Shown: positions 45,567 through 55,449 of the stretch, one piece after another
Numbering within the stretch: the stretch's first letter is position 1
How the letters are laid out: the number at the start of each line of letters is the position of its first letter
Assembly (NCBI RefSeq): GCF_002259755.1
Contig: NZ_MWWY01000024.1
Location: 22,437-86,436, forward strand
Reading direction: 5' to 3'
DNA from: Bifidobacterium hapali
GTDB lineage: Bacteria > Actinomycetota > Actinomycetes > Actinomycetales > Bifidobacteriaceae
DNA: 64,000 nt
Position numbers and translations under genes: made by a program
The notes under the pieces: generated by a model
Database searches by the model: none
The model's input: the letters and a program-made list of their open reading frames with translations, nothing else
What the model was told of the DNA's origin: nothing

Positions 45567-46778
45567 GTGGCAACGACGACACGAACTATCACTATCCCGT
45601 CCGAACTCGATCCAGTCGCGGTGCTTGGCCCGGTTGACGAGGTGCTGCGCGAGGTGGAACGCGCATTCCCTGATCTGACGATCATCGTACGTGGCAATCG
45701 CATCGCAATCATGTCACACGGTAAGCAGACTGAATCTCAGGCTGCTCAAGCTGAGGATACCGTGAACACGATCATCCGAGCTGCATACACTGCGCCGATG
45801 GATGCCGATACGGTTCGCCGTATGCTCGAACAGCAAGTGCTTCCTAACCGCGTGCGACACGAGCGAGCCACGAGACAGGATACGCGGCACGACGTGCATA
45901 TGCCGCGATCCTCGCGAGCGACGTTTAGCGCACACACTGAGTCTGTGCAAACGGATGGATATACTGTGGATACCTCTGAACAACGCAAGCCTCGCGTACC
46001 CGGTGTGATTACGTATGCGCTTGGTGTGCCAGTACGAGCCAAAACGGCTGGTCAGATTGCTTATATCAACGCGATTTCGTCACATACCATCACTTTTGCC
46101 ATTGGTCCCGCAGGTACCGGTAAAACATACTTAGCTGTGGCGAAAGCAGTGCAGGCTTTTCAGGAGCGTAAGATTCGGCGCATTATTCTGACTCGTCCAG
46201 CTGTGGAAGCGGGGGAGAACCTTGGTTTTCTGCCGGGCACGTTGAATGAGAAAGTCGATCCGTATCTGCGCCCGCTCTACGATGCTCTGTCAGATATGCT
46301 TGGTGCTGATCAGTTACGTCGTTTTATGGATGACGGTACGATCGAAGTCGCACCGCTCGCATATATGCGTGGCCGTACATTGAACGATGCGTTCGTGATT
46401 CTTGACGAAGCGCAGAATACCACTGAACAGCAGATGAAGATGTTCTTGACACGACTTGGATTTAATACCACGATGGTGATTACTGGCGATATTACGCAGG
46501 TTGATCTCACCGTGCCACGATCTGGTCTCGCTACTATCGAGCACATCCTCGACGGTATTGATGACATTGCGTTCGCTCATCTTGAAGCAGCGGATGTGGT
46601 TCGTCATCGTCTTGTCGGTCAGATTGTTGCTGCTTACGAACATCATTCGGCTATTGCCGGAGACCACAGTACCAAAGCTCGTCGTGAGTATGGCGATGCG
46701 AAACAGCGTGGATTACGACCGGTTTCGTATGCTGATGTAGCTGACGAACGCAATACCGGAAAGGAGACCACACGATGA
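45567..46778 (+). CDS. phoH: PhoH-like P-loop ATPase
   Basis: The 403-residue protein of the PhoH family has an N-terminal KH-like segment (about residues 1-80), a less conserved linker, and the ATPase core. Walker A is [15 protein letters not shown] near residue 180, Walker B is [14 protein letters not shown] near 275, and the sensor region is [17 protein letters not shown]. The family is linked to RNA metabolism and ribosome maturation through its partnership with YbeY. The start is GTG, 3 bp after hinT. The stop overlaps the ybeY start in ATGA. Confidence 0.93.
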   Translation: MATTTRTITIPSELDPVAVLGPVDEVLREVERAFPDLTIIVRGNRIAIMSHGKQTESQAAQAEDTVNTIIRAAYTAPMDADTVRRMLEQQVLPNRVRHERATRQDTRHDVHMPRSSRATFSAHTESVQTDGYTVDTSEQRKPRVPGVITYALGVPVRAKTAGQIAYINAISSHTITFAIGPAGTGKTYLAVAKAVQAFQERKIRRIILTRPAVEAGENLGFLPGTLNEKVDPYLRPLYDALSDMLGADQLRRFMDDGTIEVAPLAYMRGRTLNDAFVILDEAQNTTEQQMKMFLTRLGFNTTMVITGDITQVDLTVPRSGLATIEHILDGIDDIAFAHLEAADVVRHRLVGQIVAAYEHHSAIAGDHSTKARREYGDAKQRGLRPVSYADVADERNTGKETTR

Positions 46779-47320
46779 GCGTCGACGTGACTAACGAAAC
46801 TCCTTGGACTATCGATCCCAAAGTGTTCTCCGATCTTGGCATATGGGTGATGGATCAGATGCACGTCAGCACGCAATCAGATCTCACGATTATGTTCGTT
46901 GATCCTGAGCCAATTGCCTCGTTGCACGAACGGTGGATGAACCTCGAAGGACCAACCGATGTCATGAGTTTTCCGATGGACGAGTTACGTCCTGGAGACG
47001 GCAAAACGGTCATCGAAGGTGTGCTCGGTGACATCGTGATTTGCCCGTGGGTTGCCGCTCAACAAGCTGCAGCTGCCGGACATAGCACACTTGAAGAAAT
47101 GTTACTGCTCACTATCCACGGTATTCTGCACTTGCTTGGCTATGATCATGTTGGTCCTGAACAGGAACGGCAAATGTTCGGCCTTCAACGTCAGTTACTG
47201 CTCACGTTCATTGCTGTGCGACGTACTATCGGAGATCCAGTCGTGTTACCTGCTGGCACTGTTGATGTACTCGCTGAATATGATCGTATTCATGGAACCA
47301 ATCGTCAACTCGGTCACTAA
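46775..47320 (+). CDS. ybeY: endoribonuclease YbeY
   Basis: The 181-residue metal-dependent RNase matures 16S rRNA 3' ends and takes part in ribosome quality control. The zinc motif [11 protein letters not shown] near residue 115 gives the three His ligands, and [11 protein letters not shown] precedes it. The start overlaps the phoH stop by 4 bp. The C-terminal tail is longer than in E. coli YbeY. phoH and ybeY together are a conserved actinobacterial pair. Confidence 0.95.
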   Translation: MSVDVTNETPWTIDPKVFSDLGIWVMDQMHVSTQSDLTIMFVDPEPIASLHERWMNLEGPTDVMSFPMDELRPGDGKTVIEGVLGDIVICPWVAAQQAAAAGHSTLEEMLLLTIHGILHLLGYDHVGPEQERQMFGLQRQLLLTFIAVRRTIGDPVVLPAGTVDVLAEYDRIHGTNRQLGH

Positions 47321-47469
47321 CCCGCTGCCCTGCGTACGCGACTGGCATAATCTGGCATAACCGTAAGTCCGATGTTTGATATGCCAGTCGTGATGCGAAT
47401 GGGTTACTATCTATCCATAAGAACCAACTAACCTACCTATATCGACTCATCAACCTGTAAGGAATGAAG

Positions 47470-48909
47470 ATGCCTTCCGACACGTCGGCGATAGTGCTGA
47501 CCGTAATCCTTATTCTCGTAGCTGCTTTACTCGTGTGGCTTTCTCTGACGTTAGCTGCAGCTGAAGGCGCGGTATCTCGTGTGACTAGAGCGAGCTTGAA
47601 TAATCTCATCCTTGAAGTACAGACTGATTCGGAAACATCGCAGTTTTTGCGGATGAAAAAAATCAGTCGTATTCACAAAGTACAGCATTTAATTGCTGAC
47701 CGGTATGCAACTGCTGGCTCATGTGCGTTCTTCCGCATTACGTGCAACGTACTCGACGGCGTACTGGTGACGTGTATTGCTGCATTATTCTCCGTACCGA
47801 TGTGGGCTGAGTTGCTGGCTGGCGTTGTGTTCGCAGTTATTGTAGGCGTGGTGTCTATTTTGGTTCGTCCACGATCAGCGGGCGTGCTTAAGCCAGTTGA
47901 TATCATGCTTGGACGCGCCACTCTGGTTTCGGTTGTCACATGGCTAACACCATTCGCCCGCATTGGTGGACAACACGATCCAAAGAAACGCGACAAGGAT
48001 TCGGATTTGTCGGATGATGAAGAGCTTGAGAAAATTCAGCTCGAACAAGGTCGCGCTACTATTGATCGGCTCGTTGAAGCGAACGATTTTGATCCGGAAG
48101 TTTCCGAGATGCTGCGTAATGTGTTGACCTTGTCGGAGACGCTTACGCGCGAAATTATGGTGCCGCGCACCGATATGATTTGCATTGAGCGTACGCAGAC
48201 GCTTGCGAGCATGCTGAAGCTGTGTTCTCGATCTGGATTCTCACGTGTTCCCGTAATCGGTGACGATGTGGATGATTTGATCGGTATCGCATATCTTAAG
48301 GATGCTGTGCGCGCGACTGCATTTAACCCATCCGCTATTAGCCGCACGGTCGATACGATTATTCGCCAGCCGATGCTTGTTCCTGAGTCAAAGCCTGTCG
48401 ATGATTTGTTCCACGAAATGCAGCGTACTCGTCAGCATGTTGCAGTTGTCGTGGATGAATATGGTGGTATTGCAGGTTTGGTGACGATCGAAGACACGAT
48501 CGAGCAGATTGTTGGCGAACTTGAAGATGAGCATGATCGTACGCAGCATGCCGAACCGGAAAAAATCGGTGAGAATAAGTGGAGTATGCCGGCTCGTACG
48601 CCTATCGCTGATTTAGAAGAAATTTTCGAGATCGATATCGATGAAGATGATGTTGATACCGTGTATGGTCTGCTCACCAAGCTGATCGGACGCGTGCCGA
48701 TTGTTGGTGCGTCGGCGGTGACACGCGGTTTGAGACTGACTGCTGTGGACTCTGCTGGACGGCGTAAAAAGGTGTCCACGATCGTTGTCGAGCCGGCGCA
48801 CGTCGAGGGCGTCAGGGAAGATGGCGGTTCAACGGATGATGCCGCAGCAAAACATGGCAGTGAATCAGACAGTAAAGAACACACAAGCCGCGATGACGAC
48901 AAGGAGTAA
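47470..48909 (+). CDS. CNNM/CorC-HlyC family transporter-like protein
   Basis: A 479-residue protein with an N-terminal CNNM (DUF21) membrane domain of three to four helices, two CBS domains in the middle (MVPRTDMICIERTQTLASML and RQHVAVVVDEYGGIAGLVTI), and the CorC_HlyC domain (about residues 355-430). An acidic disordered tail ends the protein. Relatives are involved in magnesium or cobalt efflux; the name hemolysin is historical. ATG 47470 is selected because TAAGGA at 47458-47463 leaves 6 nt to it and none to the ATG at 47464. era follows 1 bp after the stop. Confidence 0.92.
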   Translation: MPSDTSAIVLTVILILVAALLVWLSLTLAAAEGAVSRVTRASLNNLILEVQTDSETSQFLRMKKISRIHKVQHLIADRYATAGSCAFFRITCNVLDGVLVTCIAALFSVPMWAELLAGVVFAVIVGVVSILVRPRSAGVLKPVDIMLGRATLVSVVTWLTPFARIGGQHDPKKRDKDSDLSDDEELEKIQLEQGRATIDRLVEANDFDPEVSEMLRNVLTLSETLTREIMVPRTDMICIERTQTLASMLKLCSRSGFSRVPVIGDDVDDLIGIAYLKDAVRATAFNPSAISRTVDTIIRQPMLVPESKPVDDLFHEMQRTRQHVAVVVDEYGGIAGLVTIEDTIEQIVGELEDEHDRTQHAEPEKIGENKWSMPARTPIADLEEIFEIDIDEDDVDTVYGLLTKLIGRVPIVGASAVTRGLRLTAVDSAGRRKKVSTIVVEPAHVEGVREDGGSTDDAAAKHGSESDSKEHTSRDDDKE

Positions 48910-48910
48910 T

Positions 48911-49933
48911 ATGAGCGACACCGAACAACAGCCTGTTAACGACACAGACCTGAATAACGGAGCATCAGTAAGTGAACCAGTTCAGGGTGAGCAGCCGTAC
49001 CGTTCGGGGTTTGTGGCTGTTGTCGGTCGGCCTAATGTCGGCAAGTCAACGCTTATTAACGCACTAATCGGCAAGCAGATCGCTATCGCGTCATCTCGTC
49101 CGGAGACAACGCGTAAAGCCATTCGCGGTATCTTAACTACTGATAATGCGCAACTTGTACTCGTTGACACGCCTGGCATTCATCGTCCCCGTACATTGCT
49201 CGGACAAAGACTGAACGATATCGTCGAAGAGTCACTGTCTGAAGTAGATGTTGTGGCGTTTTTGCTACCAGCTGATCAGGAAATTGGCCCGGGTGATAAG
49301 CGTATCTTGAGTAGGTTGCGTGCTGATTTTGCGGTTAAGCGCGATGATGGTACGTTCAAGTGGAAAGTGCCGCTGATTGCGATCGTCACAAAAATTGACG
49401 AATTGAATCGTGAACAGCTCATCAACAAACTTATTGAGATTAATGAGTTTGCTGACTTCTCTGACATTGTGCCGGTTAGTGCGCTGGAACATGACAATCT
49501 CAACGAAGTACGTGATGTACTGATCGATCACACGCCTGAAGGTCCGCAAATGTATCCGGAAGATCAGATTAGCGAGGAACGTCCTGAAGAGACGATTGCT
49601 GAACTGGTCCGTGGCGCGTTCCTTGAAGAGTTGGATGATGAGTTGCCGCATTCGCTAGCTGTTGTTGTTGATTCGATTGAATATCCGCAGGACAACGAGT
49701 CTGGAGAATCTTACGACGGCAAGATTCAGGTGATGGTATCGGTATATGTGGAGCGTGATTCGCAAAAGCCGATCATTATTGGCAGGGGAGCGGAACATTT
49801 AGTGCGAGTCAAGAAAAAGCTGCGCACGCCAGTGAACCGTATCGTTGGCGGCAAGGCTCGTCTTGACCTGCATGTGAAAGTTGCTAAAAGCTGGCAGTCC
49901 GATCCTAAGCAGTTGGAGAAGCTAGGATTCTAG
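48911..49933 (+). CDS. era: GTPase Era
   Basis: The 340-residue GTPase assists 30S subunit assembly by binding the 16S rRNA 3' end. G1 is GRPNVGKSTLINALIG, G3 is DTPGIHRPRTLLG, G4 is VTKIDEL and G5 is VSALEHDNL. The C-terminal KH domain is present (PIIIGRGAEHLVRVKKKL). A single G domain plus KH separates it from Der. The N-terminal ~35 residues are a polar extension. ATG 48911 has AAGGAG 4 nt upstream. Its last codons form one arm of the terminator and are copied again 122 bp downstream. Confidence 0.96.
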   Translation: MSDTEQQPVNDTDLNNGASVSEPVQGEQPYRSGFVAVVGRPNVGKSTLINALIGKQIAIASSRPETTRKAIRGILTTDNAQLVLVDTPGIHRPRTLLGQRLNDIVEESLSEVDVVAFLLPADQEIGPGDKRILSRLRADFAVKRDDGTFKWKVPLIAIVTKIDELNREQLINKLIEINEFADFSDIVPVSALEHDNLNEVRDVLIDHTPEGPQMYPEDQISEERPEETIAELVRGAFLEELDDELPHSLAVVVDSIEYPQDNESGESYDGKIQVMVSVYVERDSQKPIIIGRGAEHLVRVKKKLRTPVNRIVGGKARLDLHVKVAKSWQSDPKQLEKLGF

Positions 49934-50055
49934 CTTCTCCAACTTTAGGCTCGCTTCGTGGCTCGCTGTCGCGGCCGCTCACTTCGCCTACAGACGGTCC
50001 GCTGGACCGTCTGTTTAACGGCTCAGTTAAGCAGTTGGAAAAATTAGGATTCTAG
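49906..50055 (+). repeat. era 3'-end duplication flanking a 53-bp hairpin element
   Basis: The final 28 bp of era (49906-49933) recur at 50028-50055 with three substitutions. In inverted form, CTAGCTTCTCCAACT (49930-49944) pairs with 49911-49925 as a 15-bp terminator stem with loop GATT. Between the copies lies the core 49977-50029 (CGCTCACTTCGCCTACAGAC, then a hairpin, then GTTTAACGGCTCAG). This core matches the one after pcrA, with compensatory stem changes. Confidence 0.8.
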
Positions 50056-50108
50056 TGTGATAGCTGGCTCCCCTGCAATTATGGACGCGCTTGGCGGGCA
50101 GTTTGTTG

Positions 50109-50177
50109 GTTCCCCTTGTCAGCACGTTGCCTACAAACAGCTCCGCTGTTTGTAGGCAACGTGCTGACAAGGGGAAC
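50109..50177. terminator. 32-bp perfect hairpin between era and the acyl-CoA synthetase gene
   Basis: Arms 50109-50140 and 50146-50177 are perfectly complementary with a 5-nt loop CTCCG. The base of the stem is GTTCCCCTTGTCAG, the sequence shared with hairpin copies A and B. It lies between convergent genes and should terminate both. Confidence 0.85.
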
Positions 50178-50231
50178 TGCTTTCATTGCTTTACGACAAT
50201 GAAAGCAGCAATGTATAGCTACTTTCGCACA

Positions 50232-52265
50232 TTACTTACGCTTAATGTACATCTGCGTGTTGAGCAGGGTTGCGTAACGCTTAATTACCTTTGGACGAAT
50301 CACCTTGAGTGAAGCAGTCATCAGACCATTTTCCTGAGTGAAATCTTCAGGCAGAATAATGAACTTACGCACCGATTCAGCGCGAGAAACACCTTCATTA
50401 GCCTGATCAACCCACTTCTGTACTTCAGCACGTACGGCCGCATTGCCTGCCGCATCCTCAAGCGACATGTTACGGTCAAGACCCTTCGATTCAAGCCACG
50501 GGCGCAAAGTTTCTTCGTCCAGCGTGATCAACGCTGAGATAAACGGTCGCTTATCGCCAAGCACCAGCGCGTGAGATACAAACTCGCAGCGCTGAATCAC
50601 TTCTTCAATCGGGCCCGGAGCCACATTCTTACCGCCAGCGGTAATAATGAGGTCCTTCTTACGTCCGGTAATATACAGGAATCCATCGTCGTCAAGGCGA
50701 CCCAGATCGCCGGTCGCATGCCAACCGTCCGCAGTGAACGCGTTCTCAGTCGCCTCATCATTCTTGTGATAGCGATGGAAGACTACCGGTCCGCCAACCT
50801 GAATCTCGCCATCGTCTGCAATACGAATTTTGAAACTCGGGAACGGCACACCGACCGAACCCTCATGGAATGGCACACCCAGCGGGTTAAACGCGCAAGG
50901 AGCAGTGGTCTCCGTCAAACCATAACCCTCATACACCGGGATATTAGCGCCACGGAAGAAGTTCATGAGTTCTGGGTCAAGCGGCGCGCCACCGGAAACA
51001 ATCCACTTGGCACGACCACCTAGCGCCTCTCGCAACGACTGATAAACAATCGGGTCGAACGAGGCACGGCGCATAGCAGTGAGTGTCTTCGCCTTACCGA
51101 ATTCGCTAACCTCTTTCATATACTGCTGGGCTGCGGTAACTGCTGCCGCAAACACAACACCCTTCGCACCATGACCAGCCTTCTGAGAAGCCGCGTTGTA
51201 CACCTTTTCCAACACGCGAGGAACCACAATCATTACTGTCGGTTTTGCGACTTGAAGATCTGCGATCAGCGTCTTAATACCGGTAGCAATATAAATACGC
51301 AAGCTACTTGCCACACAAATATAGTTAATCGCGCGCGCAAACGTATGCGCCTGCGGTAGGAACAGCAGAATAGAACCGTTCTTGTCATGCTTCAACAAAT
51401 CAGGCATGTAGTCGCGTAGATTGAACGCATCGGTACAGTAATTCTCATGAGTCATCTCCACGCCCTTCGGCGCGGATGTAGAACCGGATGTGTAAATAAT
51501 CGAGCACAAGTCAGTTTTACGAAGCGAGTTAATACGCTCATCAAGTTCATCATCGCTCACTGAGTTACCGTATGCTGCGATTTCATCAAGACCACCAGTT
51601 TCAATGCAGATAATATGCTCCAGCGACGGGCAGTCTTCGATAGCACCATCCGCCTTGTCTCGCATTGCAGTATCCTGCACAATCAGCAGACGCGCATCAG
51701 AATTGTTGACGATGTTACGAATTTGCTCAGCAGAATCGGTATCGTAAATCGACGCGAGTATGCCGCCGCAAGCCATAATCGCTGCATCAGCTAAATCCCA
51801 CTCATACGATGTGCGGCACATGAACGCAACCGCATCACCTTTCTTCAGACCATAATGAATCAAACCCTTAGCAACTTGGCGAACTTCAGCAAGGAATTCG
51901 TTAGCGCTCTTAGTAACCCATTCGCCATTCGACTTAAACGTGTAGAGCGGTTCATCACCCATGCGCTGAGCACGATCCTCATACACGCTGTAAATCGTCG
52001 TATGCTCATCCAGCGGGGGATTGCCGGCAGTTTCAGCAGTAAGTAATCCATTCGCAGGATCAATAAACGTAGTGGTCGGATAACCCGGACCCCATTCATC
52101 GCTGTGCGGCAGTGCGCGATTGCCCTCAACAATCTCGTCAGGAGAGATGTAATCGGGCGCGTCGGATGTGTCGTCGCTGATCGGGTGAACGAAGTCACCC
52201 CCCAGACGCAGAGCCTTCTGCACGAGGCTGGCCGCTTGTTTGTTCAATGAGGTGATGACGGACAC
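50232..52265 (-). CDS. long-chain acyl-CoA synthetase (AMP-forming)
   Basis: A 677-residue ANL-superfamily enzyme that activates fatty acids with ATP and CoA. The AMP-binding P-loop is SIIYTSGSTSAPKGVEMTH near residue 260. GYGLTETTAP is the A5 motif, GWHATGDLGRLDDDGFLYIT is the A7-A8 region, and GRKKDLIITAGGKNVAPGPI is the hinge. It resembles FadD15-type ligases. GTG 52265 is preferred because AAGGAG ends about 7 nt upstream; the longer frame to 52295 contains that site. A palindrome lies 82 bp upstream. It may supply exogenous fatty acids to phospholipid synthesis. Confidence 0.93.
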   Translation of the reverse strand: MSVITSLNKQAASLVQKALRLGGDFVHPISDDTSDAPDYISPDEIVEGNRALPHSDEWGPGYPTTTFIDPANGLLTAETAGNPPLDEHTTIYSVYEDRAQRMGDEPLYTFKSNGEWVTKSANEFLAEVRQVAKGLIHYGLKKGDAVAFMCRTSYEWDLADAAIMACGGILASIYDTDSAEQIRNIVNNSDARLLIVQDTAMRDKADGAIEDCPSLEHIICIETGGLDEIAAYGNSVSDDELDERINSLRKTDLCSIIYTSGSTSAPKGVEMTHENYCTDAFNLRDYMPDLLKHDKNGSILLFLPQAHTFARAINYICVASSLRIYIATGIKTLIADLQVAKPTVMIVVPRVLEKVYNAASQKAGHGAKGVVFAAAVTAAQQYMKEVSEFGKAKTLTAMRRASFDPIVYQSLREALGGRAKWIVSGGAPLDPELMNFFRGANIPVYEGYGLTETTAPCAFNPLGVPFHEGSVGVPFPSFKIRIADDGEIQVGGPVVFHRYHKNDEATENAFTADGWHATGDLGRLDDDGFLYITGRKKDLIITAGGKNVAPGPIEEVIQRCEFVSHALVLGDKRPFISALITLDEETLRPWLESKGLDRNMSLEDAAGNAAVRAEVQKWVDQANEGVSRAESVRKFIILPEDFTQENGLMTASLKVIRPKVIKRYATLLNTQMYIKRK

Positions 52266-52346
52266 GAAAACTCTCCTTGACGTTGTGCGGACCACTTCAA
52301 TGGTCGATCAATCTTTACATCTTAATCGTTCTTCATGCACACGTCA

Positions 52347-52364
52347 CCTTACGGTAGCGTAAGG
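52347..52364. promoter_or_regulatory. candidate operator upstream of the acyl-CoA synthetase gene
   Basis: CCTTACGGTAGCGTAAGG is a perfect 7-bp inverted repeat around 4 bp, 82 bp before the synthetase GTG and 174 bp before pntAA on the other strand. The form is typical of TetR-family sites. The regulator is unknown. Confidence 0.4.
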
Positions 52365-52537
52365 AGAGTGTTATTGACATGTGATTCAACGAGTGCTTTT
52401 GTGATATACGCATAATTGACGCGAGCAATCAGTTGCTAGTCATCACTCCACAACGTGGGATAAAACATCACAAATTCTGTCAACTCGCTACACTTAGGTC
52501 AGTGTAAGCAATGATCGCTTAAAAAGAAAGGGGTCTC

Positions 52538-53677
52538 ATGGCTGAAACCCGGGAATCCACCGTGACATTCGGTGTACTCGACGAAACGTCAGAACACGAG
52601 TCTCGTGTTGCTTTGACGCCAGATATCGTCACACGATTACGCAAAGCTGGCGTGTCTTGTGTAATCGAGCGAGGAGCAGGATTAGCTGCTCACTATACGG
52701 ACGATGATTACACGAAGGTTGGTGCGCGTGTACTGAGCGCTGATGAGGTAATCGACAACGCTGATGCGCTCGGATTCGTAGATCGCCCATCTGCTGACGT
52801 ACTTGCACGATTGCGGCCTAGAACATGGGTAATCGGTATGCTTGGCTCGTTCACTGATACTGCGTATATTGACGCGCTCGATCACGCTGGTTTGATCGGC
52901 GTTGGTATGGAAAAACTACCACGTCAGCTCAGTTCCGCGCAGTCAATGGACGAGATGACATCACAGAATTCAGTGATGGGATACAAGGCGGCGCTTCTTG
53001 CAGCTGATGCGTACGGATCATTTTTTCCCATGATGACCACTGCTGCAGGCACGATACGACCAGCTAAAGTACTCATTCTCGGAGCTGGTATCGCAGGTCT
53101 ACAAGCGATTGGTACGGCACGTCGTCTTGGTGCTGTCGTTACCGCGTATGATGTGCGACCAGCCTCACGTGGAGAAGTTGAATCACTTGGCGCAAAATTC
53201 CTTGATCTCGGTCTCGACTTTTCTCAAGGACAAGGCGAAGGTGGTTACGCACGCGCTCTCAGCGCCGATGAGCAAGCTGCCCAGCAGGCTGCGGTTGACG
53301 AAAAAGCTGCAGGATTCGACGTTATTATCACCACCGCCAAAGTGCCCGGTCGCAAACCCCCGGTACTTCTCACCAAAGCTGGCGTCGATGGGCTCAAGCG
53401 TGGCGCAGTAATTGTCGACTGTGCAGCGAGCGATCTCGGCGGTAATGTCGAAGGATCTGTAATTGGTAAGCAGGTCACTGACGGCGGTGTCACCATCATC
53501 GGTGCACCTTACTTAGCCAGTGAAGTCTCGAATACAGCAGCTAATCTACTTGCACGCAATGTCGCCGATGTACTCGTCCACTTCATTCGAGACGGCAAGC
53601 TGACCGTCCAAACAGGCGACGAACTCGATGATGCACTCATCGTCGCCGGACGTTCCGTTACGGCAACACAAGCGTGA
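52538..53677 (+). CDS. pntAA: NAD(P) transhydrogenase subunit alpha, part 1
   Basis: A 379-residue soluble NAD(H)-binding subunit (domain I) of the proton-translocating transhydrogenase. The N-terminal AlaDH/PNT block is DETSEHESRVALTPDIV. The NAD-binding Rossmann motif is VLILGAGIAGLQAIGTARRL near residue 178, followed by TAYDVRP. AAAGAAAGGGG precedes the ATG. The three-part organisation (pntAA, pntAB, pntB) is that of Rhodospirillum and actinobacteria rather than the two-gene form of E. coli. It uses the proton gradient to make NADPH from NADH, useful in cells with the bifid shunt and little pentose-phosphate oxidation. Confidence 0.95.
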   Translation: MAETRESTVTFGVLDETSEHESRVALTPDIVTRLRKAGVSCVIERGAGLAAHYTDDDYTKVGARVLSADEVIDNADALGFVDRPSADVLARLRPRTWVIGMLGSFTDTAYIDALDHAGLIGVGMEKLPRQLSSAQSMDEMTSQNSVMGYKAALLAADAYGSFFPMMTTAAGTIRPAKVLILGAGIAGLQAIGTARRLGAVVTAYDVRPASRGEVESLGAKFLDLGLDFSQGQGEGGYARALSADEQAAQQAAVDEKAAGFDVIITTAKVPGRKPPVLLTKAGVDGLKRGAVIVDCAASDLGGNVEGSVIGKQVTDGGVTIIGAPYLASEVSNTAANLLARNVADVLVHFIRDGKLTVQTGDELDDALIVAGRSVTATQA

Positions 53678-53700
53678 CTAGAGCAAAGGAAACAATCATT

Positions 53701-54003
53701 ATGGATATCGTCGTAGCGATCACATTATTCGTTCTCGCGCTGCTCATCGGTGTTGAAGTCATCGGCAAAGTGCCAGCCACCCTGCACACACCACTTATGT
53801 CAGGAGCAAACTCCATCCACGGCATCGTTATCGTCGGTGTCGTTATCGTAGCCGCACATGCTACGAGCGTGCTCGCTTGGGTGTTTATCTTCCTAGCCGC
53901 AGTACTTGGCACAATGAACGTCGTTGGCGGTTACGTGGTTACTGATCGCATGCTCGAAATGTTCAAGTCTGACAAGTCTGACAAAGACAAGGAGGTCAAG
54001 TAA
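53701..54003 (+). CDS. pntAB: NAD(P) transhydrogenase subunit alpha, part 2 (membrane)
   Basis: A 100-residue membrane subunit with three hydrophobic helices: an N-terminal one (DIVVAITLFVLALLIGVEVI), VIVVAAHATSVLAWVFIF and a third segment running into GTMNVVGGYVVTDRML. The motif HTPLMSGANSIHGIV is the family signature. A charged Lys/Asp tail follows. ATG 53701 is chosen with AAAGGA about 9 nt upstream; a GTG at 53674 overlaps the previous stop but adds residues unlike the family. pntB begins directly after the stop. Confidence 0.94.
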   Translation: MDIVVAITLFVLALLIGVEVIGKVPATLHTPLMSGANSIHGIVIVGVVIVAAHATSVLAWVFIFLAAVLGTMNVVGGYVVTDRMLEMFKSDKSDKDKEVK

Positions 54004-55449
54004 ATGGGTACGCTCGCACAGACACTGAGCACGCCACTCGGTGTTATCGAATGGTTTGTCTACCTGTTGGCCGCCGTTATGTTCGTGATCGGCTTGCACC
54101 TCATGAACTCACCAAAAACCGCACGGCAAGGCAATATGATCTCCGCAGCAGGCATGATCATGGCTTGCGTGATGGCATTCATCGTGCTCTTCGCTGGTGA
54201 AATCGCCAACGGATTCCAACATGGCATTGCTGTAGTGCTACTTATTGTTGGCATCGCTATCGGTGCGATCGCAGGCGTATGGAGTGCGAAAACAGTCAAA
54301 ATGACTGACATGCCACAGCTTGTCTCCATCTTCAACACCGTAGGTGGTGGAGCGGCAGCGCTCGTTGCTTTGAACGATATCCTCAACTCAGACGGACTGC
54401 CCACACTAGTAGTGCTCATCACCGCTGGACTCGGCATTATGATCGGCTCAGTCACGTTCACTGGCTCACTGGTAGCTGCCGGCAAACTGCAGGGCGTCAA
54501 ATTCTTACGCAAACTGACTTTGCCAGCTAAAGGCGTATGGAATATTGCGCTCATTGCACTGACGATTATTGCCTTTGTGATGCTGTGCATTCAGCCGTCC
54601 AACGCGGTTCTATGGTGCATTTTGACCACGGTATTCGCCCTCGGATACGGACTTGTATTCGTTATCCCCATCGGCGGTGCCGACATGCCCGTTGTCATCT
54701 CCGTACTCAATGCCTGCACTGGAACCGCAGTTGCCATGAGTGGTCTAGCAATCAACAATATTGCGCTCATCGTCGCCGGTGCACTCGTCGGTGCAGCAGG
54801 TGTGACCTTGTCGCTCGCCATGAGCAAAGCCATGAACCGTCCACTCATGAGTGTGCTCGCCGGCGGATTCGGCGGTAGTTCCGGTGCTGCTGGTGATGCA
54901 GAAGGGCCAGAAGGCACCATGAAAGAAACCACAGCAGATGATGTTGCCGTGCAACTTGTCTACGCAGACAAAGTCATCTTCGTTCCCGGTTTCGGTCTCG
55001 CACAAGCCCAAGCCCAACGCGAACTCGCCGATCTCGGCGAACTACTCAAAGCGCACGGTGTTGAAGTTGAATATGCTATCCACCCCGTCGCCGGACGCAT
55101 GCCAGGCCACATGAATGTCCTCCTCGCCGAAGCCAACGTGCCATACGAAGAACTCGTCGATCTCGACGACATCAACCCACAGTTTCCATCCGCCAACGTC
55201 GCCCTCGTCGTCGGCGCTAACGACGTTACCAACCCCGCCGCACGCCGCCCAGGCACCCCCGTCTCAGGCATGCCAATCCTCGACGTCGACAAAGCCCAAC
55301 ACGTCGTCGTCATGAAACGAGGACGTGGCAAAGGCTACGCTGGCATTGAAAACGAGCTGTACTTCACCGACAACACGCAGATGCTATTCGGTGACGCGAA
55401 GAAGGGGTTACAATCCGTCATCGCAGCCGTCAAGGAATTAATCAACTGA
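54004..55449 (+). CDS. pntB: NAD(P) transhydrogenase subunit beta
   Basis: The 481-residue subunit has about nine transmembrane helices (domain II) and the NADP(H)-binding domain III. The latter starts around residue 300 and shows VIFVPGFGLAQAQAQREL, YAIHPVAGRMPGHMNVLLAEA, ALVVGANDVTNPAARR and GMPILDVDKAQHVVVMKRG. The last two are the NADP-site signatures. AAGGAGGTC precedes the ATG at the end of pntAB. The terminal codons are reproduced in inverted and direct form downstream. Confidence 0.96.
   Translation: MGTLAQTLSTPLGVIEWFVYLLAAVMFVIGLHLMNSPKTARQGNMISAAGMIMACVMAFIVLFAGEIANGFQHGIAVVLLIVGIAIGAIAGVWSAKTVKMTDMPQLVSIFNTVGGGAAALVALNDILNSDGLPTLVVLITAGLGIMIGSVTFTGSLVAAGKLQGVKFLRKLTLPAKGVWNIALIALTIIAFVMLCIQPSNAVLWCILTTVFALGYGLVFVIPIGGADMPVVISVLNACTGTAVAMSGLAINNIALIVAGALVGAAGVTLSLAMSKAMNRPLMSVLAGGFGGSSGAAGDAEGPEGTMKETTADDVAVQLVYADKVIFVPGFGLAQAQAQRELADLGELLKAHGVEVEYAIHPVAGRMPGHMNVLLAEANVPYEELVDLDDINPQFPSANVALVVGANDVTNPAARRPGTPVSGMPILDVDKAQHVVVMKRGRGKGYAGIENELYFTDNTQMLFGDAKKGLQSVIAAVKELIN

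Noticed and set aside
48911..49933. Assignment as the two-domain GTPase Der
   Set aside because: Only one G domain is present, followed by a KH domain, and the gene lies after phoH-ybeY-corC. This is Era.
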